Assembly (NCBI RefSeq): GCF_014649815.1
Contig: NZ_BMTT01000007.1
Location: 1 to 64,000, forward strand
DNA: 64,000 nucleotides
From: Streptomyces mutabilis
GTDB taxonomy: Bacteria; Actinomycetota; Actinomycetes; Streptomycetales; Streptomycetaceae
Direction of reading: 5' to 3'
Below are positions 51,528 to 59,764 of the stretch, piece by piece (position 1 is the first letter of the stretch; each line of letters begins with the position of its first letter). Both the position numbers and the translations under genes were made by a program. The notes below the pieces were generated by a model. It had not been told where the DNA came from and made no database searches. It worked only from the letters and a program-made list of their open reading frames with translations.

Positions 51528-52394
51528 GTGAACACAGGGACAGGCGGCCGTGGGGCGGACCCCACTGGGCTGACGGAGGCACAGGAGCGCGCGCTCCAGC
51601 AGGAGTACCGCGAGAAAGTGAAGGCCTTCGACCAGCTCGAGGACGATCTCAGGGCTGCTCGGACGTTTCAGCGGATCTTCCTGCTGACAATGGTGGGCGC
51701 CATCGCTCTGGCGCTCCTGCTTGGATACACCGTCGTCGTGGGCTTGTGGAACGAGCAGCCGACCTTTACCAGATACGCCGGCTTGGTCATCGTGTTGGTG
51801 CTCTGGGTGGCCGCTGGGTGGGCACTTTGGAAGAACCGTAAGAAGATCGTCCTGGCCAACACGACGTTGCGGAACGCCTCACTGGACCGGCAGATTGCCG
51901 CAGCGAAGCTTCCGCTGGACTCGCCGTCGGGTCTAAGAATCTATCGCGAAGCCGCCCTTGATCTAATTGATCAGTATCGGAAAGGGGCCGCCAGAAACCG
52001 CCGGGTTCACAACTTCTTCCAGATCATCATCATCACGGGGTCGATCGTCACGTCGACGCTGACGGCGATGAACGAGGGCTCCAACTTGGCTCTGAGGATA
52101 ATCACGTCCGCACTCAGTGCGTCAGTAGGTATCGCCGCTGGCATTACGGGTTACTTCAAGTTCCGTGAGCGGGGATACAACTTGCAGTCGACGGCCGATG
52201 AGATCGAGAAACACTACAACGCGTCGCAGTTCATGCTCGATGATTACGCTGGTACGGACCCGTCTCAGCCGCTCTCCGAGGCGGACCGGCTGAGGATGTT
52301 TGCGCGGTTCGTCGAGCGACTGAAGGAAGAGCAGCGTAAGCGAGAATTGCAGCTTGAGCAGCAAAGTTCTGCGCGAGAGGAGCGATCGGCTTAA
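51528..52394 (+). CDS. SLATT/DUF4231-type two-helix membrane protein
   Basis: A 288-residue protein. The N-terminal cytoplasmic helix (EREL-like AQERALQQEYREKVKAFDQL) leads to paired transmembrane helices (RIFLLTMVGAIALALLLGYT and GLVIVLVLWVAAGWALW). A second membrane pair follows near residue 165 (FFQIIIITGSIVTSTLTAMN, IITSALSASVGIAAGITGYF). The long charged C-terminal helix is STADEIEKHYNASQFMLDDY. This is the SLATT/DUF4231 plan, used as pore-forming effectors in nucleotide-signal defence systems. GTG start with GGGGGAG 6 bp upstream. It is divergent from the effector operon. Confidence 0.82.
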   Translation: MNTGTGGRGADPTGLTEAQERALQQEYREKVKAFDQLEDDLRAARTFQRIFLLTMVGAIALALLLGYTVVVGLWNEQPTFTRYAGLVIVLVLWVAAGWALWKNRKKIVLANTTLRNASLDRQIAAAKLPLDSPSGLRIYREAALDLIDQYRKGAARNRRVHNFFQIIIITGSIVTSTLTAMNEGSNLALRIITSALSASVGIAAGITGYFKFRERGYNLQSTADEIEKHYNASQFMLDDYAGTDPSQPLSEADRLRMFARFVERLKEEQRKRELQLEQQSSAREERSA

Positions 52395-52703
52395 CGAAAC
52401 CTTCAAGCTCGTGGTGTTGGTCGGCTGCTGGCACGGATCCGCTTGATCAGAGCGGGGCTGAATGGATCGACGCGCATGGCGGTCCGCTCCAGCAAGGGTG
52501 CTTTCCAGCGCCATCGCCACCGTCCATGGGCTTGGCGCATCCGGGCGCATCCGGGCGCGTTCGAGCGTCCAGGCTGCTTCCCATTGCAGCGCTGTCTGGT
52601 AGGTGAGGCTGGGGTTGTCCAGCGTCCACAGGTACATCCGCCGTGCCATGCGTGGGGCCAGGAGAAAGTGGATGAAGCGGACCGGGCTCTTTCTCGAGTG
52701 CAT
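52122..52703 (-). CDS. Doubtful hypothetical ORF, possibly a gene remnant
   Basis: 193 codons. The first 75 look protein-like (MYLWTLDNPSLTYQTALQWE and AAWTLERARMR), and the ATG has GGAGG four bases upstream. The last 90 codons, from about 52394 down, lie antisense to the 3' end of the SLATT gene and have no coding character. The original stop may be lost. No family is recognised. If real it lies next to tnpC and may be a fourth transposition or cargo gene. Confidence 0.35.
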   Translation of the reverse strand: MHSRKSPVRFIHFLLAPRMARRMYLWTLDNPSLTYQTALQWEAAWTLERARMRPDAPSPWTVAMALESTLAGADRHARRSIQPRSDQADPCQQPTNTTSLKVSLSRSLLSRRTLLLKLQFSLTLLFLQSLDEPRKHPQPVRLGERLRRVRTSVIIEHELRRVVVFLDLIGRRLQVVSPLTELEVTRNASGDTY

Positions 52704-52791
52704 GCTTCCTCCGCTGAAGTCGGGTGCTCAGCACTGGCATGGTAGGGGGATCCTTCCTGCCGTGCCGGGCAGCCGTCGTCCGGACCTGCTC

Positions 52792-53361
52792 CTACGTGCT
52801 GCGCATCATCTTGCGCAGGCTCTGGCGGGCCGCGGTCAGGTCGTCCTCCAGGCCTTCGACCGTGGCGTGCAGCGCACGGTTGTCTGCTTGGGCCTGTTGG
52901 ATGTCTCTGGTGAGCAACGCGTTCTCGCGGCTCAACTCATCTAGGCGGGCCATAAGTGCGCTGCTGTCGGTGCAATCCAGTTCTGCCCCGAGCTGGAGGC
53001 GTAGCCGTTCGCGAAGTCGGTTGCGCTCTTCGCGGAGCTCCTTGATCTGCTGCTGCGCGAGCGCGAGGTCGGTCTTGAGGCTGGCGTTGCTGACACGGCT
53101 CTGCGGCGGAACGGCGTCGATGCGTGCCTCGATGCCGTGTTGCTCCTGGTGACGGCGGGCGGCTTCGATGTGTTCGCGCAGTCCCGGCGAGTACGTGAGC
53201 CAGTTGGAGACGCCAGCCTCCTTAGCCACTCTGGCGAACGTGATCCTGGTTCCTGAGCTCTGTAGGGAGTCCAGAACCTCCAGCACGCGGCGGCGCTTGG
53301 CTTGGCTGTCGCGTTCACGTGCCGCCTTGAGAGCGGCCGTGCGGATGTCGTGGCTGTTCAC
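52792..53361 (-). CDS. tnpC: TnpC-like coiled-coil protein (DUF6262 type)
   Basis: A 189-residue protein with an N-terminal helix-turn-helix-like part (ARERDSQAKRRRVLEVLDSL, FARVAKEAGVSNWLTYSPGL) and a long C-terminal coiled coil (LALAQQQIKELREERNRLRE, LMARLDELSRENALLTRDIQ). This is the plan of the small third protein of Tn554-type elements, which influences transposition efficiency and orientation. GTG at 53361 overlaps the tnpB stop by 4 bp. Confidence 0.82.
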   Translation of the reverse strand: MNSHDIRTAALKAARERDSQAKRRRVLEVLDSLQSSGTRITFARVAKEAGVSNWLTYSPGLREHIEAARRHQEQHGIEARIDAVPPQSRVSNASLKTDLALAQQQIKELREERNRLRERLRLQLGAELDCTDSSALMARLDELSRENALLTRDIQQAQADNRALHATVEGLEDDLTAARQSLRKMMRST

Positions 53362-55859
53362 TGGGGCTCCTCGCGTTGCTTGACCACTGTCAGCGGTAGG
53401 AGTGTGTGGGCCTGAGTCGCCCGCGACTTGCGGAGGATCTTGCTCGCTTCCTCGATCTGCTGCCTTTCGTCGTCAGGAAGCGCAGCGAGCTGGTCACGCA
53501 TGGTGGTGGCCACCTCCTGGAAGCTGTCGATCTGAGCCCCGAGATTGGCCAGTACGAAGTCGGCTGCACCAATGGCGTCAGCGGTCTCACGGTCGGACTT
53601 CAGACTGCGTACGTGATCCTGGATGGCGGGAAGGTAGGACGGGTCGGGGCGGTAGAAGGTGCAGCCAGAGCATTGGAAACGGATGGGACAAGATCCGCCG
53701 CCGGCCTTGACGTTGGAGGGCTCGGTGCAGTTGCCGAACGGTACGGCGACCGACGCGATTTCGTACTTGGCCTGCGGGAGAGGTGCCGCCTGACCGGTGC
53801 GGTCCACCGCCAGGGGCGCGAGTGTGCGGATCGCCTCCCGCTTGCGTTTCAGGGTGACCTGGTAGTAGCCCATCGTGGTATTGACCGAGGCGTGATCCAT
53901 GAGGTCGCGCAAGACATCGACGGGAACGCCGGCGTCGGCATGCCTCTGGGCATAGGTGTGGCGAAAGGCGTGGGCGGTGATCTGGGAACGGTCGAAGGGC
54001 AGAGGCTGCCCGTCCGGAACTGGGACGTCGCTGTCGATGCGGGGAAGCGTGTCGATCCAGGCACGTAGAGCCGCTGAGAGACTGTCCGCGCGGATGTGGC
54101 CCTTTCCACGGCCGGAGCCGTGCATGGCACTGGGGAAGAGCCACGGTCCGGCTCGCTCGGTCAGCGGGAGCTCGGCGCGGCGCTTTTCCCAGAAGGTGAT
54201 CAGTTCCGCAGTGCTCTGAGGGATGGGCAGGCGGCGGCCGTTCCGCTTGGCTTTGTGGTTGTCATAGACCAACTGGTAGTGATCGTCTTTCTGCTCGACG
54301 CAGCCCACCTTGAGGCTGGCGACCTCGCCCAAGCGGCGACCGGTGTCGCGCAGGACGGCGTAGACGGTTTGGTGGAACAGCTCTGAGACGTCTTTTGGCC
54401 AGCCCCGGTGGGTGACCTCCACCAGGTGAAGCTGGGCGTCCAGTTGCTGAATGACGATGTCGGGCAAGGCTCGGCCGGCGTGCTCCTCATTGGCCTCGAC
54501 GGGAGGGACACGGTGGTGGCGGGCCCTGCTGAAGGTACCGGGCACCTCGTCCATCAACCCGCTGGCGCGAGCGAAGTCCAGCACCACAAACCATGCTCTG
54601 ACCAGCTTGTCCCGGGTGGCTGCCGCGCGGATGGATCCGTCCTTCTTCCGGGACTTCTTGATCGCATCGACTGCCGCCGTCATGTCCGCGGCGCCCAGAC
54701 GTGAGGGGGCTTCGCCGCCTCCAGCTCGCTTCGCCAGCCCTTCAGACGCGGCCGAGAACGCCAGGAGGGCGGTGCGCAGGTCTTGCACGGTCGGGCGAAC
54801 GGAGCGTGCCCATTCCATGACGAGCTTGCGCAGCCACGTCTGTCGGACGACACTCACCGCGTCATAGCGGCGGTGGGTCGCAGCCCACAGCCCCACGGCG
54901 GCTGCGTCCCATACGTCGCCCGCCATCGGATCGGCTCCTTCGTACTGCCGCCGAGCGCGCTCGACCATGCGCTGGATCTGGCCCAGCAAGGCACGTCCCG
55001 GGCTGCTGCCTTTCTCCTTGCCGAACCGCAGCGACGACATGTCCAAGCCGCACAGGGTGTCCACATCGGAGATCGCAGCGATGGCGAGCCGGACTGCGAT
55101 CGGGCTGATGCTCAGCCCTTCGCGGTCGCGCTCCTGAAGACCGAAAAGCAGCTCATGGGCGGTGACGGGGTGCAGCCCTCCGCACCAGAACTGGTGAACC
55201 TGGAGGAATGGCCCGGTGGTGGCTGCCCACGCCAGAAGCTCGTCGTGAGCGCAGTTTCCGCGGTCGATCTCCCGTCTCCACCTTCCGTAGTGGGATGTGC
55301 ACAGACGGAGCTGCTCCTGCTCGCGATCGCATCCACCCACCAGGCATTCGCCCTGGTGAAGCAGAGGCCGGGGCGCCGTCGCGCGTTGCCAGTCTTCGAC
55401 GCGCAGCTCAGGACTCCGCTTCCGACGCTCGTTGAAGGCGGCTGCGTGGCCCGGGCACAGCCCGTGACTTACGGCCTCCCGCGCGCACTGCCCCGTAGGG
55501 TCAGTGACCAGGCATGGCTCGCGCTCAGACGTGCCGCGCACGCGCCTCTTCCGGGTCGGCTGGTAAGTGGCGTCGAACTCCTCGGCAGCGAGATCACTCC
55601 TCCGGGCCGCCACGCTGCAGGGTGAACACCGTCCGACACGACCAGGACAGGGAGCGCGGCAGGCGGCAACTTTGCACCGCGAGGCACCTGTGGCGTCGTT
55701 GTCCAGATCACCATTGAAGAACATCCGCTCGTGATCCCACTCACCCCGTCGCCAGTCGGGTTGCATGTGCTGGCGCAGCCACGCCAACCAGCGCTCTGCG
55801 GGGGCCTCAGGCACAGGCGACGGGGCCGAGAGCGGCGTAGAAGCGAGCACGCTCTTCAT
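53358..55859 (-). CDS. tnpB: TnpB-like large tyrosine recombinase
   Basis: An 833-residue recombinase. The N-terminal 220 residues carry several Cys-rich segments (CKVAACRAPCPGRVGRCSPC, CLVGGCDREQEQLRLC) suggesting zinc binding. The catalytic domain has Arg in LRDTGRRLGEVASLK (about residue 508), HAFRHTYAQRHADAG (HxxR, about 631), and GYYQ with the likely Tyr nucleophile (about 662). Another Cys cluster (CPIRFQCSGCTFY) lies near the C-terminus. Size and Cys clusters match TnpB of Tn554-like elements. It overlaps tnpA upstream and tnpC downstream by 4 bp each. Confidence 0.88.
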   Translation of the reverse strand: MKSVLASTPLSAPSPVPEAPAERWLAWLRQHMQPDWRRGEWDHERMFFNGDLDNDATGASRCKVAACRAPCPGRVGRCSPCSVAARRSDLAAEEFDATYQPTRKRRVRGTSEREPCLVTDPTGQCAREAVSHGLCPGHAAAFNERRKRSPELRVEDWQRATAPRPLLHQGECLVGGCDREQEQLRLCTSHYGRWRREIDRGNCAHDELLAWAATTGPFLQVHQFWCGGLHPVTAHELLFGLQERDREGLSISPIAVRLAIAAISDVDTLCGLDMSSLRFGKEKGSSPGRALLGQIQRMVERARRQYEGADPMAGDVWDAAAVGLWAATHRRYDAVSVVRQTWLRKLVMEWARSVRPTVQDLRTALLAFSAASEGLAKRAGGGEAPSRLGAADMTAAVDAIKKSRKKDGSIRAAATRDKLVRAWFVVLDFARASGLMDEVPGTFSRARHHRVPPVEANEEHAGRALPDIVIQQLDAQLHLVEVTHRGWPKDVSELFHQTVYAVLRDTGRRLGEVASLKVGCVEQKDDHYQLVYDNHKAKRNGRRLPIPQSTAELITFWEKRRAELPLTERAGPWLFPSAMHGSGRGKGHIRADSLSAALRAWIDTLPRIDSDVPVPDGQPLPFDRSQITAHAFRHTYAQRHADAGVPVDVLRDLMDHASVNTTMGYYQVTLKRKREAIRTLAPLAVDRTGQAAPLPQAKYEIASVAVPFGNCTEPSNVKAGGGSCPIRFQCSGCTFYRPDPSYLPAIQDHVRSLKSDRETADAIGAADFVLANLGAQIDSFQEVATTMRDQLAALPDDERQQIEEASKILRKSRATQAHTLLPLTVVKQREEPQ

Positions 55860-56998
55860 CGTGCTGTTACCTCTCTCCGGGCAGCCACGCGCTCAACAGC
55901 TTCCCGTTTCTCACGCTCGTTGGCGTGCAGGTAAACCGCGGTTGAAGCGGCCGAGACATGTCCCATCAGCTGCTGCACGACGTCGATCGGCACTCCCGCC
56001 CTGACCCAGGAGGTTGCGGCGGTGTGGCGCAACATGTGCGGGCGCACCACGAAGCCGCAACGCTGTGACAGCCGCTCGAACGCTGCCTTCGCCGCCTGGT
56101 AGGTCATCGCCTTGCCCAGGGGACGCTGGTAGAGATTGACGAAGACCAGGTCGTTTGCCTCTGCTTCGGCTAGCGCATCACGGTCAGTGCGGTAGGCCAC
56201 GTACTCGGCGACGGTGGAGCCGTCAACCGGAATGACCCGGGGGTAGCGGGACTTGGCCAGGGCCTTGTTTTCGTTGTCCCGGCGATGGCGCACATGGATA
56301 TGGGCTCCGGACACGCTGCAGCCCAGGGCGCGGGAGTCAGGCAGGAAATGCATGTCCTGCCTTCGCAGCCCCAGCGCCTCCCCGATGCGGATGCCGGTCG
56401 CCAGCATCAGCACCATCAGAAACCGGTCACGAACCGTTCGGCACCCGGCCACGGCCGTGGCGACCTGCTCCTCGGTTAGAGCCTCGTATGGCTTCTCCAC
56501 CTCGCGCGACTTGATCGTCTTCGCGCGCACTGTTCGGAACTGTCCGCGCTCACCGGTATCGAAGCCCGGCGGCGGTGTAGCGAGGTAGCGCGGCTGGGAC
56601 AAGCGATCCGCGACCTCCGGGGCTACCAGCTCATGGCGAGCGCAGTACCGCAGGTACTCCACCACTGCCGTGATCGTCGCGTTGACCGTCGCGCCGGAAC
56701 GTGTCTTGCCCCGCTTGCCGACGGTGGATTCCAGCCAGAACCGGAAGCGCGCCATCGAGGCCAGCGTGACAGTTCTCCAGTCGACTGCGTACTCGGCGCA
56801 CCACGTCAGGAACAGGGCGAGACGCCCCGCGTAAACCCTGATGGTGTTCACGGACCGGTCCGCGCCGTGCAGGAAGGTCAGGAAATCCGTCCCCTCCCGG
56901 TGGATCGCGAGCTGGGGATCGAGGATGACCCACCGGGTGCTGTGAGGATCGCTGGTGGGGCACAGGGCTCGTTCTGCTTGAAAGGTATCGGCGTTCAT
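55856..56998 (-). CDS. tnpA: TnpA-like tyrosine recombinase
   Basis: A 380-residue integrase. The N-terminal core-binding SAM-like domain includes SVNTIRVYAGRLALFLTWCA. The catalytic domain has Arg in LATGIRIGEALGLRRQDM (about residue 202), HMLRHTAATSWVRAG (HxxR, about 324), GH in LMGHVSAAST, and Tyr in TAVYLHAN (about 357). ATG at 56998 is preferred (AGG 6 bp upstream); the open frame starts at 57043. It is first of the tnpABC operon, reading inward from the right end. Confidence 0.9.
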   Translation of the reverse strand: MNADTFQAERALCPTSDPHSTRWVILDPQLAIHREGTDFLTFLHGADRSVNTIRVYAGRLALFLTWCAEYAVDWRTVTLASMARFRFWLESTVGKRGKTRSGATVNATITAVVEYLRYCARHELVAPEVADRLSQPRYLATPPPGFDTGERGQFRTVRAKTIKSREVEKPYEALTEEQVATAVAGCRTVRDRFLMVLMLATGIRIGEALGLRRQDMHFLPDSRALGCSVSGAHIHVRHRRDNENKALAKSRYPRVIPVDGSTVAEYVAYRTDRDALAEAEANDLVFVNLYQRPLGKAMTYQAAKAAFERLSQRCGFVVRPHMLRHTAATSWVRAGVPIDVVQQLMGHVSAASTAVYLHANEREKREAVERVAARREVTAR

Positions 56999-57080
56999 GC
57001 CGTACCTAACGTGACTCCCGCGTTGTAGATACTTGTGAGCCACGAACGAGTGACAAGACGTGCCGAATGTCCCTGGCAGG

Positions 57081-57587
57081 TCAGATTGGCATAGAGATAT
57101 TCATGCGCCGCCACAGCAGGAAGGTCGGCCCCGGCGAGAGGATCCAGCGGGTGAGGCGGACGCCCTCCATGTGCTTGTCGGCGGTGATGTCCGCGATCCG
57201 CCCGATCGCGTGCCGGGCGGCCTCGACGGACACCACGAACAGCACCGGGATCACCCCGTGCATGCCCACACCCAGTGGGTCGGGCCAGGCCGCCGCGCCG
57301 TTGAACGCGATCGTCGCCGCCGTCAGCAGCCAGGCCGTCTGCCGCAGCAGCGGGAAGGGGATGCGGATCCAGGTCAGCAGCAGGTCGAGCGCCAGCAGTA
57401 CGCAGATGCCCGCGTCGATGCCGATCGGGAAGACGTAGCTGAAGTTCCCGAAGCCCTTCTGCAGGGCCAGTTCCCGCACCGCCGCGTACGAACCCGCGAA
57501 GCCGATCCCGGCGATGATGACGGCGCCGAAGACGACCATGCCGATGAGAACGCGATGCGTCCGGGTCAGCTGTAGTGGCGCGGCCAC
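57081..57587 (-). CDS. N-terminal fragment of interrupted DUF2637 membrane protein
   Basis: 168 codons starting at GTG 57587 with GGGAG 5 bp upstream. Four membrane helices are visible (VLIGMVVFGAVIIAGIGFAG, YVFPIGIDAGICVLLALDLL, TAWLLTAATIAFNGAAAW, GVIPVLFVVSVEAARHAIGR), the whole DUF2637 domain. At the insertion point GPTFLLWRRM runs into element-encoded NISMPI and a stop, replacing the native 270-residue tail. The membrane domain could still be made, but without its cytoplasmic tail. DUF2637 proteins are found in actinomycete chromosomes and conjugative plasmids; the function is unknown. Confidence 0.85.
   Translation of the reverse strand: MAAPLQLTRTHRVLIGMVVFGAVIIAGIGFAGSYAAVRELALQKGFGNFSYVFPIGIDAGICVLLALDLLLTWIRIPFPLLRQTAWLLTAATIAFNGAAAWPDPLGVGMHGVIPVLFVVSVEAARHAIGRIADITADKHMEGVRLTRWILSPGPTFLLWRRMNISMPI
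57100..57106. repeat. Right attachment core of the mobile element
   Basis: TTCATGC, identical to 45901-45907. It is preceded by element sequence GCATAGAGATA and followed by the DUF2637 gene's 5' half. Confidence 0.75.
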
Positions 57588-57676
57588 CCGTACTCCCTTC
57601 CCAGTGCCGGTTGTTGCGCGCAACAGGGTGGCACATGTGTGCGGGGGACGGGTGGCCGGTGGGGCGGTACGGCCCG

Positions 57677-58549
57677 TCAGCTCCTCTTCGACGAGGACTT
57701 GCCCGACTGCGCATCCGAGTCGGAGTCGGAACCCGTGTCGGAGCCGGAGCCCGAACCAGAGCCCGAGCCGGCGCTCGACTCGGACGGCGAGGAACTCGAC
57801 GAGCCGGCGCCGTTGGCCTTCATCACCGAGGCCACCGCCTCCTTGGCCGCCTTCTGCGCGTCCTTGCCCAGGTCGCCCGCGTCCGGCGTCTCGTCGCCCG
57901 CCAGGCCCGCGCCGTTGTAGTCGACCGTGACGACGACGTTCTCGACGCGCGCCACGACCGTCTGCTGCTTGAAGGTGCCTTCCTTCTTCTTCAGGTCGTA
58001 GCTGACGATCGCGGCCTCGTCGCCCGTGCGGCTCACCGGTGTCGTCTTCACGCCCTTCGCGTTCTCGGTGCTCTGGGCGTCCTGCAGCTGCTTCGTGTAG
58101 TAGTCCCGCGCCAGCTTGTCGCCCGCGCCGCGCGTCTGGTCCGACTCGAAGCGCAGCATCGACACACTCAGCCAGCGGAACTGGGAGCCCTTCACGCCGT
58201 TGTCGTCGAGGCTGTCCCAGGAGCAACCGCCGCGCGTCGCCGTGTCGTTCGAGGCGCCCTCCTTGCCGTCGTCGGCCTTCGGCACCAGCTCTTCCAGAGT
58301 CTTCTTCGCCAGCACCGAGCACGGCTCCGGAAGCTTCCCGTACGCCGCCGCCTGGACCGTCGGGGACGGCTTCGCGGACTCGGAGGCGGTCGGCTTCTGA
58401 GCCGCCTCGTCCTTGCCGGCGTCGGAGCCGGAGTCCGAGGAGCAGCCGGCTGCCACCAGCATCACGGGGACGGCGGCCGCGCAGACAAGGGCGCGGGTGA
58501 GTCGCTTCGCACGCTGATTCTGCTGGTCACGCTGGGCTCGTCGCTGCAT
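57677..58549 (-). CDS. DUF3558-type lipoprotein, copy 1
   Basis: A 290-residue exported lipoprotein. An Arg-rich start and signal (LTRALVCAAAVPVMLVAAGC) end at the lipobox Cys. A Ser/Ala tether leads to a domain with KLPEPCSVLAKKTLEELVP and RGGCSWDSLDDNG, typical of DUF3558, followed by FRWLSVSMLRFES. The C-terminal 40 residues are Ser/Gly/Asp repeats. ATG at 58549 is chosen because GAAGGA lies just upstream. Its neighbour is a diverged paralogue in the same direction, so an ancestral duplication is likely. Confidence 0.8.
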   Translation of the reverse strand: MQRRAQRDQQNQRAKRLTRALVCAAAVPVMLVAAGCSSDSGSDAGKDEAAQKPTASESAKPSPTVQAAAYGKLPEPCSVLAKKTLEELVPKADDGKEGASNDTATRGGCSWDSLDDNGVKGSQFRWLSVSMLRFESDQTRGAGDKLARDYYTKQLQDAQSTENAKGVKTTPVSRTGDEAAIVSYDLKKKEGTFKQQTVVARVENVVVTVDYNGAGLAGDETPDAGDLGKDAQKAAKEAVASVMKANGAGSSSSSPSESSAGSGSGSGSGSDTGSDSDSDAQSGKSSSKRS

Positions 58550-58681
58550 GGTTCCTTCACTCATGGCACTCGTGGTTCCTGCGTTCGGAACGGGTCCGAG
58601 GGGTCACGGTACGCGGTGAGGAAACCGTGTGGTTCCTCTTCAGGTGCTTCACGCGCGGCCACAGGGAAGCCCTCGCCGCGC

Positions 58682-59560
58682 TCAGCCACCCAGTGAATCG
58701 GCCAGCTGAGAAGCCAGTTTCCGCGCCTTGTCCTGCATTTCCTCGCTGTCCGGCACGACTCCGAGCGTCGCCGACTGCTCCGCGTACTCGACGGTCACCA
58801 CGACGTTCGACGTGCGGAACGCCACAGTCACCGTGCGCCGCTTCGCCGTGGAACCCGAGCTGCTCAGTTGGTCGTCCACGAACGCCTCGTCACCCAGGTC
58901 GTCGAGGAGCCGGGGCTGGAGTTCGGCGGGCGTGGCATCGGCGGAAGCGCTCGACGAGGGCGCGGTGGCCGAACCGGAACCCGAGGCGGCGGGGGCGGAG
59001 GGCGTGCCGCTCGGGCCGGCGGTCGATTCCCCGGACGACGGGGCGCCGGAGGAAGGGGACCCGGACGGGGACGAGGAGCCGGAGGCGGACCCGGAGCCCG
59101 AGGCCACCGGCTCGGGCAGGTCGGCCTCCTCCACCTGCTCCGCGAAGAGCTGCTCGGCCTCGCTGTCGTCGCTCACGGAGTTGTCGTACGACACGATCCG
59201 CTGGAGGTCCACGAAGAGGTGGTTGGTGGCGTCCGCCGACTCCACCTTCCAGCGGCAGCCCACCTTGCGGTCCGTGTCGTAGGCGAGCGTCGGCTCACCC
59301 GCGTACGCCTTCCGGCGCTGTTCCTCGTCCGCGATCTCCTTGATGCCCGGCAGCAGCGAGTCGAGCGCCTTGTCGCCGACCGCGCCGCACGGCTCGGGGA
59401 GGGTGCGGTACCTGCCGGGCTCGGCCGCCTCGGTCGCGACGCCGGGCCGGCCCGGGTTGGAGTCGTCCGCCGTGGCGCCGTCACCCGAGCCGCCGGTGCA
59501 GCCGGCCAGCAGCACCGCCAAGCAGACGGCGACGCCGGGTACGTAGGCCTTCCGCTGCAC
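58682..59560 (-). CDS. DUF3558-type lipoprotein, copy 2
   Basis: A 292-residue lipoprotein with signal GVAVCLAVLLAGC. Core motifs are TLPEPCGAVGDKALDSLLPG, KVGCRWKVESADATNHLFVD and, near the C-terminus, RRTVTVAFRTSNVVVTVEYA. A Ser/Gly/Pro-rich stretch of about 70 residues splits the domain, unlike copy 1, where the low-complexity part is at the end. GAGAGGAG lies 8 bp before the GTG. It lies 132 bp upstream of copy 1 in the same direction. Divergent from rtcB. Confidence 0.8.
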   Translation of the reverse strand: MQRKAYVPGVAVCLAVLLAGCTGGSGDGATADDSNPGRPGVATEAAEPGRYRTLPEPCGAVGDKALDSLLPGIKEIADEEQRRKAYAGEPTLAYDTDRKVGCRWKVESADATNHLFVDLQRIVSYDNSVSDDSEAEQLFAEQVEEADLPEPVASGSGSASGSSSPSGSPSSGAPSSGESTAGPSGTPSAPAASGSGSATAPSSSASADATPAELQPRLLDDLGDEAFVDDQLSSSGSTAKRRTVTVAFRTSNVVVTVEYAEQSATLGVVPDSEEMQDKARKLASQLADSLGG

Positions 59561-59764
59561 GGTGCGGCTCCTCTCGCCGGTGTGGCTGTGGTCGGTACTC
59601 CAGTGTCCCCGCTGGTTATTCGCTTGCCGCGCGGGGGCGCCCCCTGGAGACAATGTGTATCGCACGCGTCGCCGTGAACGCCGGTCAGCCGTCCCTTTGG
59701 CTGCCCTTGGCGCCGGTATTTCGCTTTGAGACTTCTGATTGTTTTCCGGGGGAATGAGGACGAT

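Larger units (their letters stand above)
45901..57106. mobile_element. Tn554-like site-specific element with Pycsar-related cargo
   Basis: About 11.2 kb (one core copy included) lies between two TTCATGC direct repeats and splits a DUF2637 gene in frame. Removing it rejoins LLWRR to MKLWELR exactly. The interior is visibly less GC-rich than the flanks. From the right end inward come three overlapping genes in the order tnpA-tnpB-tnpC (two tyrosine recombinases, then a coiled-coil protein), and beyond them the cargo, as in Tn554. No transfer or replication genes are visible, so it moves only within a cell or with another vehicle. Confidence 0.85.

Noticed and set aside
45908-57099. Integrative conjugative element or prophage
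   Set aside because: No FtsK-like transfer protein, replication protein, Spd/Kor genes or phage structural genes are present; only the recombinase trio and cargo.
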